From: Litoreibacter roseus
Lineage (GTDB): Bacteria; Pseudomonadota; Alphaproteobacteria; Rhodobacterales; Rhodobacteraceae
NCBI RefSeq assembly: GCF_009811795.1
Contig: NZ_BLJE01000006.1
Coordinates: 124,001 to 188,000 of the forward strand
Direction: 5' to 3'
Length of the DNA: 64,000 nt
Shown: piece after piece, positions 16,957 to 25,942 of the stretch
Layout: each line of letters starts with the position of its first letter
Position numbering within the stretch: the first letter of the stretch is position 1
Program-made: the position numbers and the translations under genes
The notes under the pieces: model-generated
The model's input: only the letters and a program-made list of their open reading frames with translations
The model's database searches: none
What the model was told of the DNA's origin: nothing

Positions 16957-17307
16957 ATGGCGAAGACGCGGATGGTTCATCAGTTCGGGATGGGAACATC
17001 GCTGCGGCGAATGGATTATACGGAGGCCGCTTGCCGTGCGGTGCGGGACGCCTTGTGGCACAATTCGCTGAGCGTCGCAGAAGCGTTCGGCGTCGAGAAA
17101 AGCGCAATGATCATTGAGGCCGAGATTGGAGTGCAAAATCCAGACGCGGTCGATCTGGACAAGGTGCGCGCGATCTTTCCCTACGGTCAGGCGAAGGTCT
17201 CGGTTCGGGCAGGCGGGCTGGATGTTCCAAAACCGGATAGCGACGCGGTGACGGTTATTGCGAACGCCGCCATCATCGTTTCGTTTGATATGGAGCCTGC
17301 ATCATGA
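16957..17307 (+). CDS. Lin0512 family protein, first of a tandem pair
   Basis: A 116-residue protein of the Lin0512 family. The hallmark is GMGTSLRRMDYTEAACRAVRDAL, followed by a hydrophobic strand that reads IIEAEIGVQNPDAVD. Family members are small, widespread in actinobacteria and alphaproteobacteria, and of unknown function. ATG 16957 is chosen over the longer frame, which starts within the ilv control region. Its stop overlaps the start of the next gene, a clear paralogue (ATGA). Confidence 0.85.
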   Translation: MAKTRMVHQFGMGTSLRRMDYTEAACRAVRDALWHNSLSVAEAFGVEKSAMIIEAEIGVQNPDAVDLDKVRAIFPYGQAKVSVRAGGLDVPKPDSDAVTVIANAAIIVSFDMEPAS

Positions 17308-17666
17308 AGCGGATCATTCTTGAGATGGGGACCGGCAATGACCTGTATGGAATGGACTATACGAAAGCCGCCAGGCGGGCCATTCAGGACGCGCTGCACC
17401 ATTCCTCGCTGGTGATGTTCAAATCCCTCGGTCTGGATCATGTGCAGATGAGCGTTCGCGTGACGGTTGCCGTGCAAGACCCTGCCAAGCTGGACCTTGA
17501 GGCGCTGAAGGCCGAACTGCCGCGGGGCAGGGCAGAGGTCAAAGCCGTCAAGGGGGGGCTGAACGTGGAAGATCCGGACAACGCCACCACCCATGTCATC
17601 GCAACCGCGGCGGTCGAGGCTTTTTTGCCGGTCGACGCATCCGACTGGCGGATATCCGGCGGCTAA
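17304..17666 (+). CDS. Lin0512 family protein, second of a tandem pair
   Basis: A 120-residue paralogue of the gene before it. The two share GMGTS/EMGTG, a D-Y-T-A-A-R-A-DAL-H core and a V-DP/DL pattern. They are translationally coupled, which fits a heteromeric pair. The gene ends in a 4-base convergent overlap with the response regulator (17663-17666). No catalytic motif is known for the family. Confidence 0.87.
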   Translation: MKRIILEMGTGNDLYGMDYTKAARRAIQDALHHSSLVMFKSLGLDHVQMSVRVTVAVQDPAKLDLEALKAELPRGRAEVKAVKGGLNVEDPDNATTHVIATAAVEAFLPVDASDWRISGG

Positions 17667-18301
17667 AGTGCGTTGCCTGTTCCTTGCAGTACACCATGTT
17701 CCATTGCATAGCGGGTCAGGCCTGCGGTCGAGGTGATCCCAAGCTTGCGCTTGATATTCTTGCGGTGCGTCTCGACTGTATGGACCGAGATATCGAGATC
17801 GCGCGCGACTTCCTTGTTGGACTTCCCCTGCGCCAGCTGCAGCAGAACGGTCTGTTCGCGGGCGGTGAGCATTTCCCGTCCACCTGTGTTCAACGGCTCG
17901 AGCGCCGTCGTCGCACCGGTGCAGAGATAGGTCTGTCCCTTCATCACCGTGGTGATCGCGGTGTAAATCTCTTCGATGGGTACGTCTTTCAGAACATATC
18001 CGCGGGCGCCGTGGCTCATCGCGGTCGAGACGTATTCCGGGGCATTGTGCATGGACAGGATCAGAATTCGGGTCTCTGGATTGCGTTCAAGCAATTGTTC
18101 CGTGGCCGACAGCCCGCCCAGCTGCGGCATGTTCAGGTCCATCAGGATGACATCCGGCGCCAGATCCGCGACGTTGTCGAGCGCGTCTTGTCCGTTTCCG
18201 AGCAGACCCACGACTTCAATCTCGTCATAGGTGTCAAGGATGGCGCGGATCCCCTCGGCGACCATGGGGTGGTCATCGACGATCAGAACGCGAATTGTCA
18301 T
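17663..18301 (-). CDS. NarL/FixJ-type response regulator
   Basis: A 212-residue regulator. The receiver domain (1-120) has the acidic pair DD at 9-10, the phospho-acceptor D55 in VILMDLNMP and a Lys in YVLKD. The LuxR-type helix-turn-helix is at about 145-205 (LTAREQTVLLQLAQGKSNKEVA). Its ATG 18301 overlaps the stop of the sensor kinase, so the two are a matched pair. The neighbouring divergent TRAP transporter is the likely target, by position only. Confidence 0.92.
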   Translation of the reverse strand: MTIRVLIVDDHPMVAEGIRAILDTYDEIEVVGLLGNGQDALDNVADLAPDVILMDLNMPQLGGLSATEQLLERNPETRILILSMHNAPEYVSTAMSHGARGYVLKDVPIEEIYTAITTVMKGQTYLCTGATTALEPLNTGGREMLTAREQTVLLQLAQGKSNKEVARDLDISVHTVETHRKNIKRKLGITSTAGLTRYAMEHGVLQGTGNAL

Positions 18302-19731
18302 GCGGTTTTCCTTGTGTCTGACCGGTTGATGGATTGTTCCGGCGGAAGCATATGGCTGAGCGGGACGGAGGCTTCAACCATTGTGCCTTTTTCCGAGGAC
18401 AGGACGCGGAGCGTGCCGTTCAACTGATCGATCCGCTCCTGCATGTTCCGCAGCCCCAGACCGCCGGATCCGCCGCCGGGAGTCGTGAGACCCCGCCCAT
18501 TGTCCTGAATTCGGAGGGTCGCGCCCTTGCGGTGGCCGAACACATCGACCTTCACTTCGGTTGCATCAGCGTGCCGCTCCACATTGGTCAGAGCTTCCTG
18601 GGCGATGCGGTAAAGCGCGATCTTGGCGTCATCGTCCAACCTGTTGCGGAACACGACCGTTTCAAAATACGTGTCGATCCCTGTTCGTGCGCGAAATGCA
18701 TCGATCAGCGATTTCAACGCAGGACCAAGGCCCAGATCATCTAGCACGCCGGGACGCAGATCCGCCGAAATGCGCCGCACTTCGTGGATCGCGCCGGTCA
18801 GTCCGTCAATGCCTTGATCCAGATTGTCCGACGCGCCCTGATCGCCTGATTTCAGTCGGCGGCGGGCCAGCTCGAGCGTATAGCGCACGCCGATCAGAAT
18901 TTGGCTGATGCTGTCGTGCAATTCGCGCGCCACGCGGCCCCGTTCTTCCTCTTGCGTGTCCAGAATGCGTTCGGTCAACGCTTTGAGCTTGGTGTCGGCC
19001 AAGCGCCGTTCCCGTAGGTTCAGAAGAAGTCCGGTGACGAAAACGGCGACAAGTGCGGCGATGGTAATGAGCACGATGATTACGAAGGTCTCGCGGATCC
19101 GCGCCGTGGTGTCGGCTCGTGCTGTGCTGACGGTTTCTAGCACATCGTCGATAAAGATACCTGTGCCCAATGCCCATCGCCAGTCCTGCAATCCGATCAC
19201 ATAGGTGACCATGCGGGCCGTCTCCCCGGTGGATGGCTTGGTCCAGTCATAGGTGTGATAGCCGCCGCCCGACCGCGCGGTCTCAATGAGGGCGTCCACA
19301 ACCGGAACACCGTTATGGTCGCTGAGACCGGACCAGTTTTGGCCAATTAGAGAGGTTTGGCGCGGGCTCACCAGATTGTTGCCGTCATAGTCGTAGACGA
19401 AAAAGAAGCCGTCCTGACCGTACAGCATAGCACTGAGGACCTGCGTCGCCTCAAGCTTAGCCCCTTCATCAAAGGGAGAAGCGTTGCCGTAGATCGACCC
19501 GATCGCCGTGCGTGCAAGCGACAGGTAGTTTTTCAACTCTGCCCGCTTGGCCTCAATCAACTGTGTCTCAAGTTCCCGGATTTCCGTCTCGGCCAGAATG
19601 CGCGACTGATTGGTCACCACCACGGCAATCGCGCCGACAGCAAGAACAAGCGGCAGGGTGGCCAGCAGAAAAATCTTCTGGCCGTAGCTCAGGGTGCGCC
19701 GGCGCACAAATTTTGTCTTCAACAGGGTCAC
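18298..19731 (-). CDS. sensor histidine kinase with periplasmic Cache domain
   Basis: Membrane kinase of 477 residues. There is a first membrane segment at about 18-40 and a periplasmic single-Cache-like domain at 41-214 (GQDGFFFVYDYDGNNLVSP and WALGTGIFIDDV are typical). A second membrane segment lies at 215-238, followed by a HisKA_3 domain with phospho-acceptor H272 in ARELHDSISQ and an ATP-binding domain with NGRG and GGLGLRNM. Cache sensors of this type bind small organic acids. It is divergent from the TRAP genes, so it may sense their substrate; this is inference. Confidence 0.92.
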   Translation of the reverse strand: MTLLKTKFVRRRTLSYGQKIFLLATLPLVLAVGAIAVVVTNQSRILAETEIRELETQLIEAKRAELKNYLSLARTAIGSIYGNASPFDEGAKLEATQVLSAMLYGQDGFFFVYDYDGNNLVSPRQTSLIGQNWSGLSDHNGVPVVDALIETARSGGGYHTYDWTKPSTGETARMVTYVIGLQDWRWALGTGIFIDDVLETVSTARADTTARIRETFVIIVLITIAALVAVFVTGLLLNLRERRLADTKLKALTERILDTQEEERGRVARELHDSISQILIGVRYTLELARRRLKSGDQGASDNLDQGIDGLTGAIHEVRRISADLRPGVLDDLGLGPALKSLIDAFRARTGIDTYFETVVFRNRLDDDAKIALYRIAQEALTNVERHADATEVKVDVFGHRKGATLRIQDNGRGLTTPGGGSGGLGLRNMQERIDQLNGTLRVLSSEKGTMVEASVPLSHMLPPEQSINRSDTRKTA

Positions 19732-19825
19732 TACCCGAGCTTACGCCTTCGAATCGCCAACGGAGGCAGCCGTTGGCCGCAGATATGTGTACTCCGCTTG
19801 GGCGAAAACGTGCAAATTGGTAAAT

Positions 19826-19837
19826 TTTGTTAACAAA
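19826..19837. promoter_or_regulatory. palindrome between sensor kinase and TRAP operon
   Basis: TTTGTTAACAAA is a perfect 12-base palindrome in the 234-base divergent spacer. It lies 106 bases after the kinase start and 129 before the dctP start. It could be a regulator site for either operon; there is no direct proof, and AT-rich palindromes can occur by chance. Confidence 0.35.
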
Positions 19838-19965
19838 TCGGGACCGTCTACCGGCCATTGGGTATTTCACCTTATCCCGCGTCTCGCTACAAACAGCGCA
19901 CTGTAAACGATCCGGGTCGTTCCAATCGCACGTGGAACGAGTCGAATATTTGGGAGGAGACACCT

Positions 19966-21048
19966 ATGGATCGTCGTTCATTCTTGAAAAATTCCGCATT
20001 GGGCGGAACCGCTGCAGCGGCAACCACTCTGGCCGCACCAGCGTACGCACAAGGCAACCGCACACTGACCATGGTCACCACGTGGGGCCGTGGTCTGGCT
20101 GGTGTGTTCGACAGCGCACAAAAAGTCGCTGAAGACATCACTTCCATGTCCGACGGTCAGTTGACCGTTGATGTGAAGGCCGCCGGTGAGCTGGTTGGCG
20201 CATTCGAAGTTTTTGACGCCGTGACTGCAGGTCAGGCCGATATGTATCACGCGGCTGACTATTACTTCGTAGGTCAGCACCCAGCCTATGCCTTCTTCAC
20301 GTCCGTACCGTTTGGTATGACCGCGCAAGAGCTGGTCAACTGGTACCACCACGGCAACGGTGCGGCCCTGCATGACGAGTTGGGTCAGATCTTCGGTCTG
20401 AAATCCTTCCTTGCCGGTAATACGGGCGCACAGGCCGGTGGCTGGTTCCGCAAGGAAATCGCAGGCCCAGAAGACTTCAACGGTCTGAAATTCCGCATGC
20501 CCGGTCTGGGCGGTAAAGCCCTTGGTAAACTGGGCGCATCCGTTCAGAACCTTCCCGGCGCGGAAGTGTACCAGGCGCTGGCCTCCGGTGCGATCGACGG
20601 CACCGAATGGATCGGCCCTTGGGCAGATGAAAAGGCGGGCTTCCAGGAAATCACGAAGACTTACTACACCGCTGGCTTCCACGAGCCGGGCGCGGGTCTG
20701 TCCCTTGCGACCAACCGCGACGTCTTTGATAGCCTGACACCTGCACAGCAGAAAATCATCGAAATCGCATCTGCCAGCACACACCAGTGGAACCTCGCAC
20801 AGTTCCTCAATAACAACGGTGCAGCGCTTCAACGTCTGCAATCCTCCGGTGTGAAAACGCTCGAATTCCCTGACTCCGTCTGGGATGCCTTCGGCCGCGC
20901 CTCGCAGGAAGTCCATGACGAGAACATGGGCGACGAGCTCTACAAGAAAGTCTATGACGACTACCAAGTGTCGCTCAAGGCGTCTTCTGGCTGGATCGTG
21001 AAGTCCGATGGCGCATACCGCGCACAGCGCGACCGCGTTCTGGGCTAA
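19966..21048 (+). CDS. TRAP transporter substrate-binding protein (DctP, TakP-like)
   Basis: Periplasmic binding protein of 360 residues. It begins with MDRRSFLKN and a twin-arginine-type signal followed by a hydrophobic stretch ending APAYAQ. Ligand-pocket hallmarks of the TakP group are present: GNTGAQAGGWFRKEI, KFRMPG and GTEWIGPWADE. TakP binds 2-oxoacids such as pyruvate, and a related Thermus protein binds lactate, so a 2-oxo or 2-hydroxy acid is the best guess. ATG 19966 has GGGAGGAGA upstream. It is the first gene of dctPQM. Confidence 0.92.
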   Translation: MDRRSFLKNSALGGTAAAATTLAAPAYAQGNRTLTMVTTWGRGLAGVFDSAQKVAEDITSMSDGQLTVDVKAAGELVGAFEVFDAVTAGQADMYHAADYYFVGQHPAYAFFTSVPFGMTAQELVNWYHHGNGAALHDELGQIFGLKSFLAGNTGAQAGGWFRKEIAGPEDFNGLKFRMPGLGGKALGKLGASVQNLPGAEVYQALASGAIDGTEWIGPWADEKAGFQEITKTYYTAGFHEPGAGLSLATNRDVFDSLTPAQQKIIEIASASTHQWNLAQFLNNNGAALQRLQSSGVKTLEFPDSVWDAFGRASQEVHDENMGDELYKKVYDDYQVSLKASSGWIVKSDGAYRAQRDRVLG

Positions 21049-21080
21049 ACCTTCGGGCGTTTCGTCGCCTTTAGAAAACC

Positions 21081-21108
21081 GGGTCTGCCCATAGCGTAGG
21101 GCAGACCC
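21081..21108 (+). other. intercistronic stem-loop between dctP and dctQ
   Basis: GGGTCTGCCC (21081-21090) and GGGCAGACCC (21099-21108) form a 10-bp stem with an 8-base loop and no T-run. Such hairpins often protect the binding-protein mRNA and lower expression of the membrane genes; partial termination is the alternative. Confidence 0.7.
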
Positions 21109-21210
21109 CACCGCTTATCCCGGCCTGATGTGTCGCACCACAGAAGGTCAGACGGGACAGGGCAATCTGCACCAAACGTGCAGGAATTCTACGCAGGGGG
21201 AGTGACCATC

Positions 21211-22122
21211 ATGGATGGGATCGTCTGGTTTTTCACCAACATCGCTATGGCGTTTTACAACCTGTTCTACGCCATCACGCATCCGATGCTGTGGCTGGAC
21301 TGGCTGACATGGGCCAACACCACTGAAGACAAAGAATCCCTCATGCGGGTGATTTATTACGGGGGCTCGGTCGAGTTCTTCTTCGTGATCTTCACGGTCT
21401 TCCTTGTGCTGACGATCTTTGGCCTCATTTACAATAGGTTCATGTGGGGCTGTGTGCAGGTGCTGGAAGGTATCGCCAATGGCATTGGCCGCTTCTTTGC
21501 GTGGGCCGGCCTTCTGATGGTGCTCCAGCAGATCGTCATCATCTTCATGCAACGTATCTTCACCCGGGCGGATATTTCCCTTGGGTTCGGGATGAGTTTT
21601 GCCAAAGACATCAGCTGGTGGGCCGAGGAACTGAAGCTGTATAACGCGCTCGTCGTGACGCTTTGTTGTACCTACACGTTTGTGCAAGGCGGCCATGTGC
21701 GGGTCGATCTGGTCTATTCTGCCGTCAAGTATCGCACCAAGAAGGTTATCGACATGTTTGGGTCGGTCTTCTTCATGATGCCAGCGGCGGTCCTGACGTG
21801 GATGTATGGCTGGTACTTCCTCTGGCGTCATCTCGTGGTTCCGAAGCCATCGGCCTCGGACACATTGGACCGGCTGCTCTTGAAGGCGCGGGCTGTGCGC
21901 TGGAACGTCGAGACAATTGGCTTCTCACCGAACGGCTTCAATGCCTACTTCCTCTTCAAGATCCTTCTGTGTGCGTTCACCGCCTTGGTGTTCCTGCAGG
22001 CCATCGCGTTCCTCTACCGGTCGTATCTGGAGTGGAAAGAAGGCCCCGCCGCCGAAGGCGACTACCTCGATAAAGACGTGTTGGGCGATGAAAACGCCGA
22101 ACGCGTCGCAGAAATTCACTAA
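21211..22122 (+). CDS. TRAP transporter small membrane subunit (DctQ)
   Basis: A 303-residue inner-membrane protein with about four main hydrophobic segments plus an extra N-terminal pair. DctQ proteins are normally 160-200 residues; this is a longer variant. The QGGHVRVDL motif near residue 170 is characteristic. ATG 21211 follows GGGGGAG; the longer frame from 21130 lies within the intergenic region. The C-terminus is acidic. It forms the transporter with the next gene. Confidence 0.88.
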   Translation: MDGIVWFFTNIAMAFYNLFYAITHPMLWLDWLTWANTTEDKESLMRVIYYGGSVEFFFVIFTVFLVLTIFGLIYNRFMWGCVQVLEGIANGIGRFFAWAGLLMVLQQIVIIFMQRIFTRADISLGFGMSFAKDISWWAEELKLYNALVVTLCCTYTFVQGGHVRVDLVYSAVKYRTKKVIDMFGSVFFMMPAAVLTWMYGWYFLWRHLVVPKPSASDTLDRLLLKARAVRWNVETIGFSPNGFNAYFLFKILLCAFTALVFLQAIAFLYRSYLEWKEGPAAEGDYLDKDVLGDENAERVAEIH

Positions 22123-22134
22123 GGGACGAGAGCG

Positions 22135-24489
22135 ATGTTGTTTGGACTTGATGGCGTCGAGATCGGCCTGATCATTGTGTTTCTCTGCCTGTTCGCGGGC
22201 ATTCTGTCTGGCTTCCCTGTGGCATTCGCCATTGGCGGCTCGGCGGTGATCTCCTTCGGGATCATCGCGGCGCTCGACAGCTCTGGCCTGCTTATTCACC
22301 AGGCCATTGATACAAGTTCCGCACAATACGCGGCCTTGTTGTCAGAAGGGCTGAAGCCGGAAACCATATCCATCTTCCGATACCCGGATTTGCCGAGGAT
22401 CGGGGAGCCTGTCTTTGTTCAGGGCTGGGAAATGGCGCTGGACCGGAACGTTTCGTTCATTGTGAACCGGATCAACGAGCGTGTTCTGGCAGGGCAGTCC
22501 ATCGAAACGCTTCTGGCCGTTCTGATGTTCGTTCTCATGGGCATCACGCTCGAACGCTCAAAGATCGCCAATGATCTGCTGACAACCATGGCGCGTGTCT
22601 TCGGTCCACTTCCGGGCGGCCTGGCTGTGTCGGTCGTGGTTGTGGGGGCTTTCCTTGCGGCGTCTACAGGGATCGTCGGAGCCACGGTTGTGACCATGGG
22701 TCTGCTTTCCCTGCCAACAATGCTGCGGAACAACTATTCCCCCGAACTGGCAACCGGCGTCATCGCGGCGTCGGGTACATTGGGACAGATCATCCCGCCG
22801 TCTATCGTGATTGTTCTGCTGGGAACGTTGGCCGGTGACCTCTATTCCGCCGCGCAGGAAGCGCGTGCGCAGGAGGTTGGCTGTACGGATGCGTTGACGT
22901 ATCTGGGCGAGCCTGCCGTTGTGTCCGTGGGCACGTTGTTCCAAGCGGCGCTGTTGCCGGGCATTCTGCTGGCGGCCCTCTATGCGGCCTATGCGTTCGG
23001 CTATGCTGTTGTGAACCCGTCCAAGGCCCCCGCGGTTGAAATGGGTTCGGCCAATGGTGAGCCGATCCGGCGGGGCGAGGCGCTGACATGGTTCCTCTTC
23101 GCACCGATTGGTTTGATCGCGGGTTTCTTCCTCCTGATCCAAGTGGGACTTATCGGCTCTCAGAACATCACGGTCGACAGCTTCTCCGACGCGGGTCAGA
23201 GTGCATCGTTGCGGACGAATGTTGCGCCGGATTGCGCGGAAGCGATGATCGAACTGCACGGACAGCAGGCCTGGGATGCCGCAGTGGCCGAGCAAGAGAC
23301 GATCAACGAAGCCGGCGGCGTTGCCCAGAGCGTCAGGCTCACACCGGAAGAGTATGAGGCCGCTGTAATCGCCAAGATCGAGAACGCGGCGCCTATTGGC
23401 ACGGGTATCGCAGTCGGATTTCTGCTGATCGGTCTGATCTTGACGACGGCGCGCGGGGTTTCCCCGTCTGCCAACAGTTCGGCGCTGCTGATGGGGGCTG
23501 CAGGCATCGGGCTTGGTCTTTTGATCGATGCGGTCTTTATTTCGCCCCTGACAACGCCGGGGACGACGGTCCTGCTGATGCTGGTACCGCTAATCTTCAT
23601 CTACGTGGGCGGCAAGTTCGCCGCGCGGCTTCTGGGCCAGAACGAGCTTTTGCGGGTGGTGTTCCCGCCGCTCATGCTGATCGTGGCGGTGTTGGGATCG
23701 ATCCTTGGCGGGATCACGAACCCCACGCCCGCAGCGGCGCTTGGGGCAGGGGGGGCCATCCTGCTGGCGGCCTACCGGAGATTGAAGGACGAAAACAAGT
23801 CCGGCCGGATTATCATTCAGGCAACCTTTGCGATCCTTCTGATGATCCTTGTGGGCGTGAACTTCGATCTTCGCGTAAACACATCAGATATCTCGTTCGA
23901 GAACCTCGTCGCGTTCCTCTTCGCCAAGGGCATGTACCTGTTTGCGATGTTTGGCATCCTCTACGCCTGCTGGACGCTGTTCGCCTATGGGGTGCTTAGT
24001 CCGGTGGTGCGGGAAACGGCCAAGGTCACGTCGATGGTATTCACCATCCTCATTGGTTCGCAACTTCTGAACCTTGTGGTGATCAGCTTCGGCGGGGAAC
24101 ACTACATCCAGCAGTTCCTCAGGAGCTTCGACAGTGAGTTCAAGGTCTTCATTATTGTGATGCTGGTCTTGTTCGTCTTGGGCTTCGTGCTCGACTTCCT
24201 CGAGATCATCTACATTGTGATCCCGATCGTTGGGCCGGTTATCTATGGCGGCACGATGGACCCGAAATGGGTGACGATCATGATTGCGGTGAACCTGCAG
24301 ACGTCGTTCCTGACGCCGCCATTCGGATTTGCGCTGTTCTATCTCAGGGGCGTGGCACCGAAGGAGGTCACGACAGGACATATCTACCGCGGGATCATAC
24401 CATTCGTGTTGATCCAGGTGGCAGGACTGGGGCTTTTGGCCCTGTTCCCCTCCGTGGTGACGATCTTACCGAACTTGATCGGAAACTGA
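22135..24489 (+). CDS. TRAP transporter large membrane subunit (DctM), extended form
   Basis: A 784-residue inner-membrane protein, against about 430 in ordinary DctM. The transport core is split. An N-terminal block ends near residue 300 with TGIVGATVVTMG and GTLGQIIPPSIVIV. A polar insert with an acidic soluble stretch follows (about 345-420), then extra membrane segments. The final block restores the DctM C-terminus (FLDFLEI, LQTSFLTPPFGFALFYL). Similar long versions are known in Rhodobacterales TRAP systems of the TakP type. It starts 12 bases after dctQ. Confidence 0.88.
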   Translation: MLFGLDGVEIGLIIVFLCLFAGILSGFPVAFAIGGSAVISFGIIAALDSSGLLIHQAIDTSSAQYAALLSEGLKPETISIFRYPDLPRIGEPVFVQGWEMALDRNVSFIVNRINERVLAGQSIETLLAVLMFVLMGITLERSKIANDLLTTMARVFGPLPGGLAVSVVVVGAFLAASTGIVGATVVTMGLLSLPTMLRNNYSPELATGVIAASGTLGQIIPPSIVIVLLGTLAGDLYSAAQEARAQEVGCTDALTYLGEPAVVSVGTLFQAALLPGILLAALYAAYAFGYAVVNPSKAPAVEMGSANGEPIRRGEALTWFLFAPIGLIAGFFLLIQVGLIGSQNITVDSFSDAGQSASLRTNVAPDCAEAMIELHGQQAWDAAVAEQETINEAGGVAQSVRLTPEEYEAAVIAKIENAAPIGTGIAVGFLLIGLILTTARGVSPSANSSALLMGAAGIGLGLLIDAVFISPLTTPGTTVLLMLVPLIFIYVGGKFAARLLGQNELLRVVFPPLMLIVAVLGSILGGITNPTPAAALGAGGAILLAAYRRLKDENKSGRIIIQATFAILLMILVGVNFDLRVNTSDISFENLVAFLFAKGMYLFAMFGILYACWTLFAYGVLSPVVRETAKVTSMVFTILIGSQLLNLVVISFGGEHYIQQFLRSFDSEFKVFIIVMLVLFVLGFVLDFLEIIYIVIPIVGPVIYGGTMDPKWVTIMIAVNLQTSFLTPPFGFALFYLRGVAPKEVTTGHIYRGIIPFVLIQVAGLGLLALFPSVVTILPNLIGN

Positions 24490-24498
24490 TGTGAAGAA

Positions 24499-24521
24499 GG
24501 GGGCATCGGCCCCCTTTTTTT
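24499..24521 (+). terminator. terminator of the TRAP operon
   Basis: GGGGGC/GCCCCC stem (24499-24504/24509-24514) with a 4-base loop and seven T. It lies ten bases after the dctM stop. Confidence 0.9.
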
Positions 24522-24533
24522 CTGGCATCTGGC

Positions 24534-24923
24534 TCAGGTGAGCTGAAGCAGGTCCCAACGGTTGCCCCAAGGATCGCGCCACACAGCGACCTTGCCATAG
24601 GTCTCTGTCCGGGGGGCTTCTTCAAAGACCACGCCCTTGGCCAGCATCGCCTTGTGGCTTGCGTCGAAATCATCTGTATGCAGGAAAAACCCGACCCGAC
24701 CGCCTGTTTGATTGCCAATCGCCTGCGTCTGGTCCGGACCATCCGCGCGGGCCAGCAGAATGCGCGTACCAGCGGCAGCGTCCGGCGCAATCAAAACCCA
24801 GCGTTTCGTTTCGCTCAGGCTTGTGTCTTCGACTAAGGTGAACCCGGCCTGATCCACATAGAACGCGATGCCCGCGTCATAGTCAGGCACGAGAATGGCA
24901 AACGCATGGATGTGCTTGCTCAA
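24534..24923 (-). CDS. VOC-superfamily (glyoxalase-like) protein
   Basis: A 129-residue single-domain protein of the vicinal oxygen chelate fold. Recognisable parts are the N-terminal [17 protein letters not shown] strand-helix and the C-terminal [16 protein letters not shown]. One metal or substrate ligand set per domain is expected; function is unknown. The start is TTG at 24923, overlapping the bpt stop (TTGA). It is probably the second gene of a bpt operon. Confidence 0.86.
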   Translation of the reverse strand: MSKHIHAFAILVPDYDAGIAFYVDQAGFTLVEDTSLSETKRWVLIAPDAAAGTRILLARADGPDQTQAIGNQTGGRVGFFLHTDDFDASHKAMLAKGVVFEEAPRTETYGKVAVWRDPWGNRWDLLQLT

Positions 24924-25786
24924 GGGGTCGTTTTGGAGGGGATGTCCGTGACCCGCTTCGGGTCGGTCGGTCGGGAGTCTGGCAGACTGATACGTGCAAC
25001 TTGCTCTGCAATCGGATCAACCGACAACGGGTGGGTGTCGGCGGAATAGTCTTCCACGTCGCCAAGATCCTGCCACGTGCCGCCCCGGAAAATCTCGAGC
25101 GGGTTGAAACTGGCCTTGTAGCCCATCTTGGAGGATTGCGGCACCCAGTAGCCCAGATAGACATAGGGCAATCCAGCTTCCTGCGCGATGCGAACATGGT
25201 CAAGGATGATATATGTCCCCAGGCTTTCACGGGTGCGCAGAGGGTCATAGAACGAATAAACCATGCTGAGACCGTCATCGAGCACATCGGTCAGGCAAGT
25301 TGCGATCAGTTCCGGCCCTTCAGGCAGGGTTCGGTCCCAGTATTCGATGACGCGACTTTTGACCGGTGTCTCCTCGATCATCGCCGCAAACTCGAAGATA
25401 TCCATATCCGCCATTCCGCCATCTGCATGACGACTGTCGAGGTAACGGCGGAACAAGTGATATTGCTCTTCAGTGGCCCAGGGCGATGTCGCTTCGCGTT
25501 CCAGCACGGCGTTCCGTTTCATCACCCGGCGTTGACTTTTCGACGGTTGGAAGTCTGCGACACGGATTCTGGCTGACAAGCAGGCAGAGCAATCGGCACA
25601 GGACGGGCGATACAGCACATTCTGAGAGCGACGGAAGCCCTGTTTGCTGAGTGTGTTGTTCAGAGTGTTTGCGTGTTCTCCTTGCAGCGCAGTGAACAGC
25701 TTCCGTTCCCGCCGCCCATCAAGATAGGGGCAGGTCTGAGGCGCGGTCACATAGAATTGCGGCGCAATGGGAAGGGTATGACGCAT
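24920..25786 (-). CDS. bpt: aspartate/glutamate leucyltransferase (N-end rule)
   Basis: Transfers leucine from leucyl-tRNA to proteins beginning with Asp or Glu, marking them for the ClpS/ClpAP route. The 288 residues show the cysteine-rich N-terminus [14 protein letters not shown] and the [12 protein letters not shown] segment, as in the Ate/Bpt family, and a GNAT-like C-terminal half with YLGYWV and [11 protein letters not shown] 25786 is the first start. It is followed by the overlapping VOC gene. The start lies 89 bases from the RDD-gene terminator. Confidence 0.93.
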   Translation of the reverse strand: MRHTLPIAPQFYVTAPQTCPYLDGRRERKLFTALQGEHANTLNNTLSKQGFRRSQNVLYRPSCADCSACLSARIRVADFQPSKSQRRVMKRNAVLEREATSPWATEEQYHLFRRYLDSRHADGGMADMDIFEFAAMIEETPVKSRVIEYWDRTLPEGPELIATCLTDVLDDGLSMVYSFYDPLRTRESLGTYIILDHVRIAQEAGLPYVYLGYWVPQSSKMGYKASFNPLEIFRGGTWQDLGDVEDYSADTHPLSVDPIAEQVARISLPDSRPTDPKRVTDIPSKTTP

Positions 25787-25874
25787 TTTTAATGTTCTTA
25801 GCTGCTATTCCGAGACAAGCTAGCAAGCCCCGCCTGCTACGTGCAAACTCTTTTTCATAGAGGTTAACAATTGC

Positions 25875-25912
25875 TTAAAGGGACACCGGATGTTGACCCG
25901 GTGTCCCTTTAA
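25875..25912 (-). terminator. terminator of the RDD-protein gene
   Basis: A 15-bp perfect stem TTAAAGGGACACCGG/CCGGTGTCCCTTTAA with an 8-base loop (25890-25897). T-runs are present in both readings, but only the minus strand has a gene just upstream (25943). It separates that gene from bpt. Confidence 0.85.
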
Positions 25913-25942
25913 AAACAGGTTGAATATAGAATTGTGGCTTTA

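Noticed and set aside
16488-16958. A 156-codon minus-strand frame over the ilv control region
   Set aside because: It crosses the attenuator and leader peptide and ends in ilvI out of frame; no protein features.
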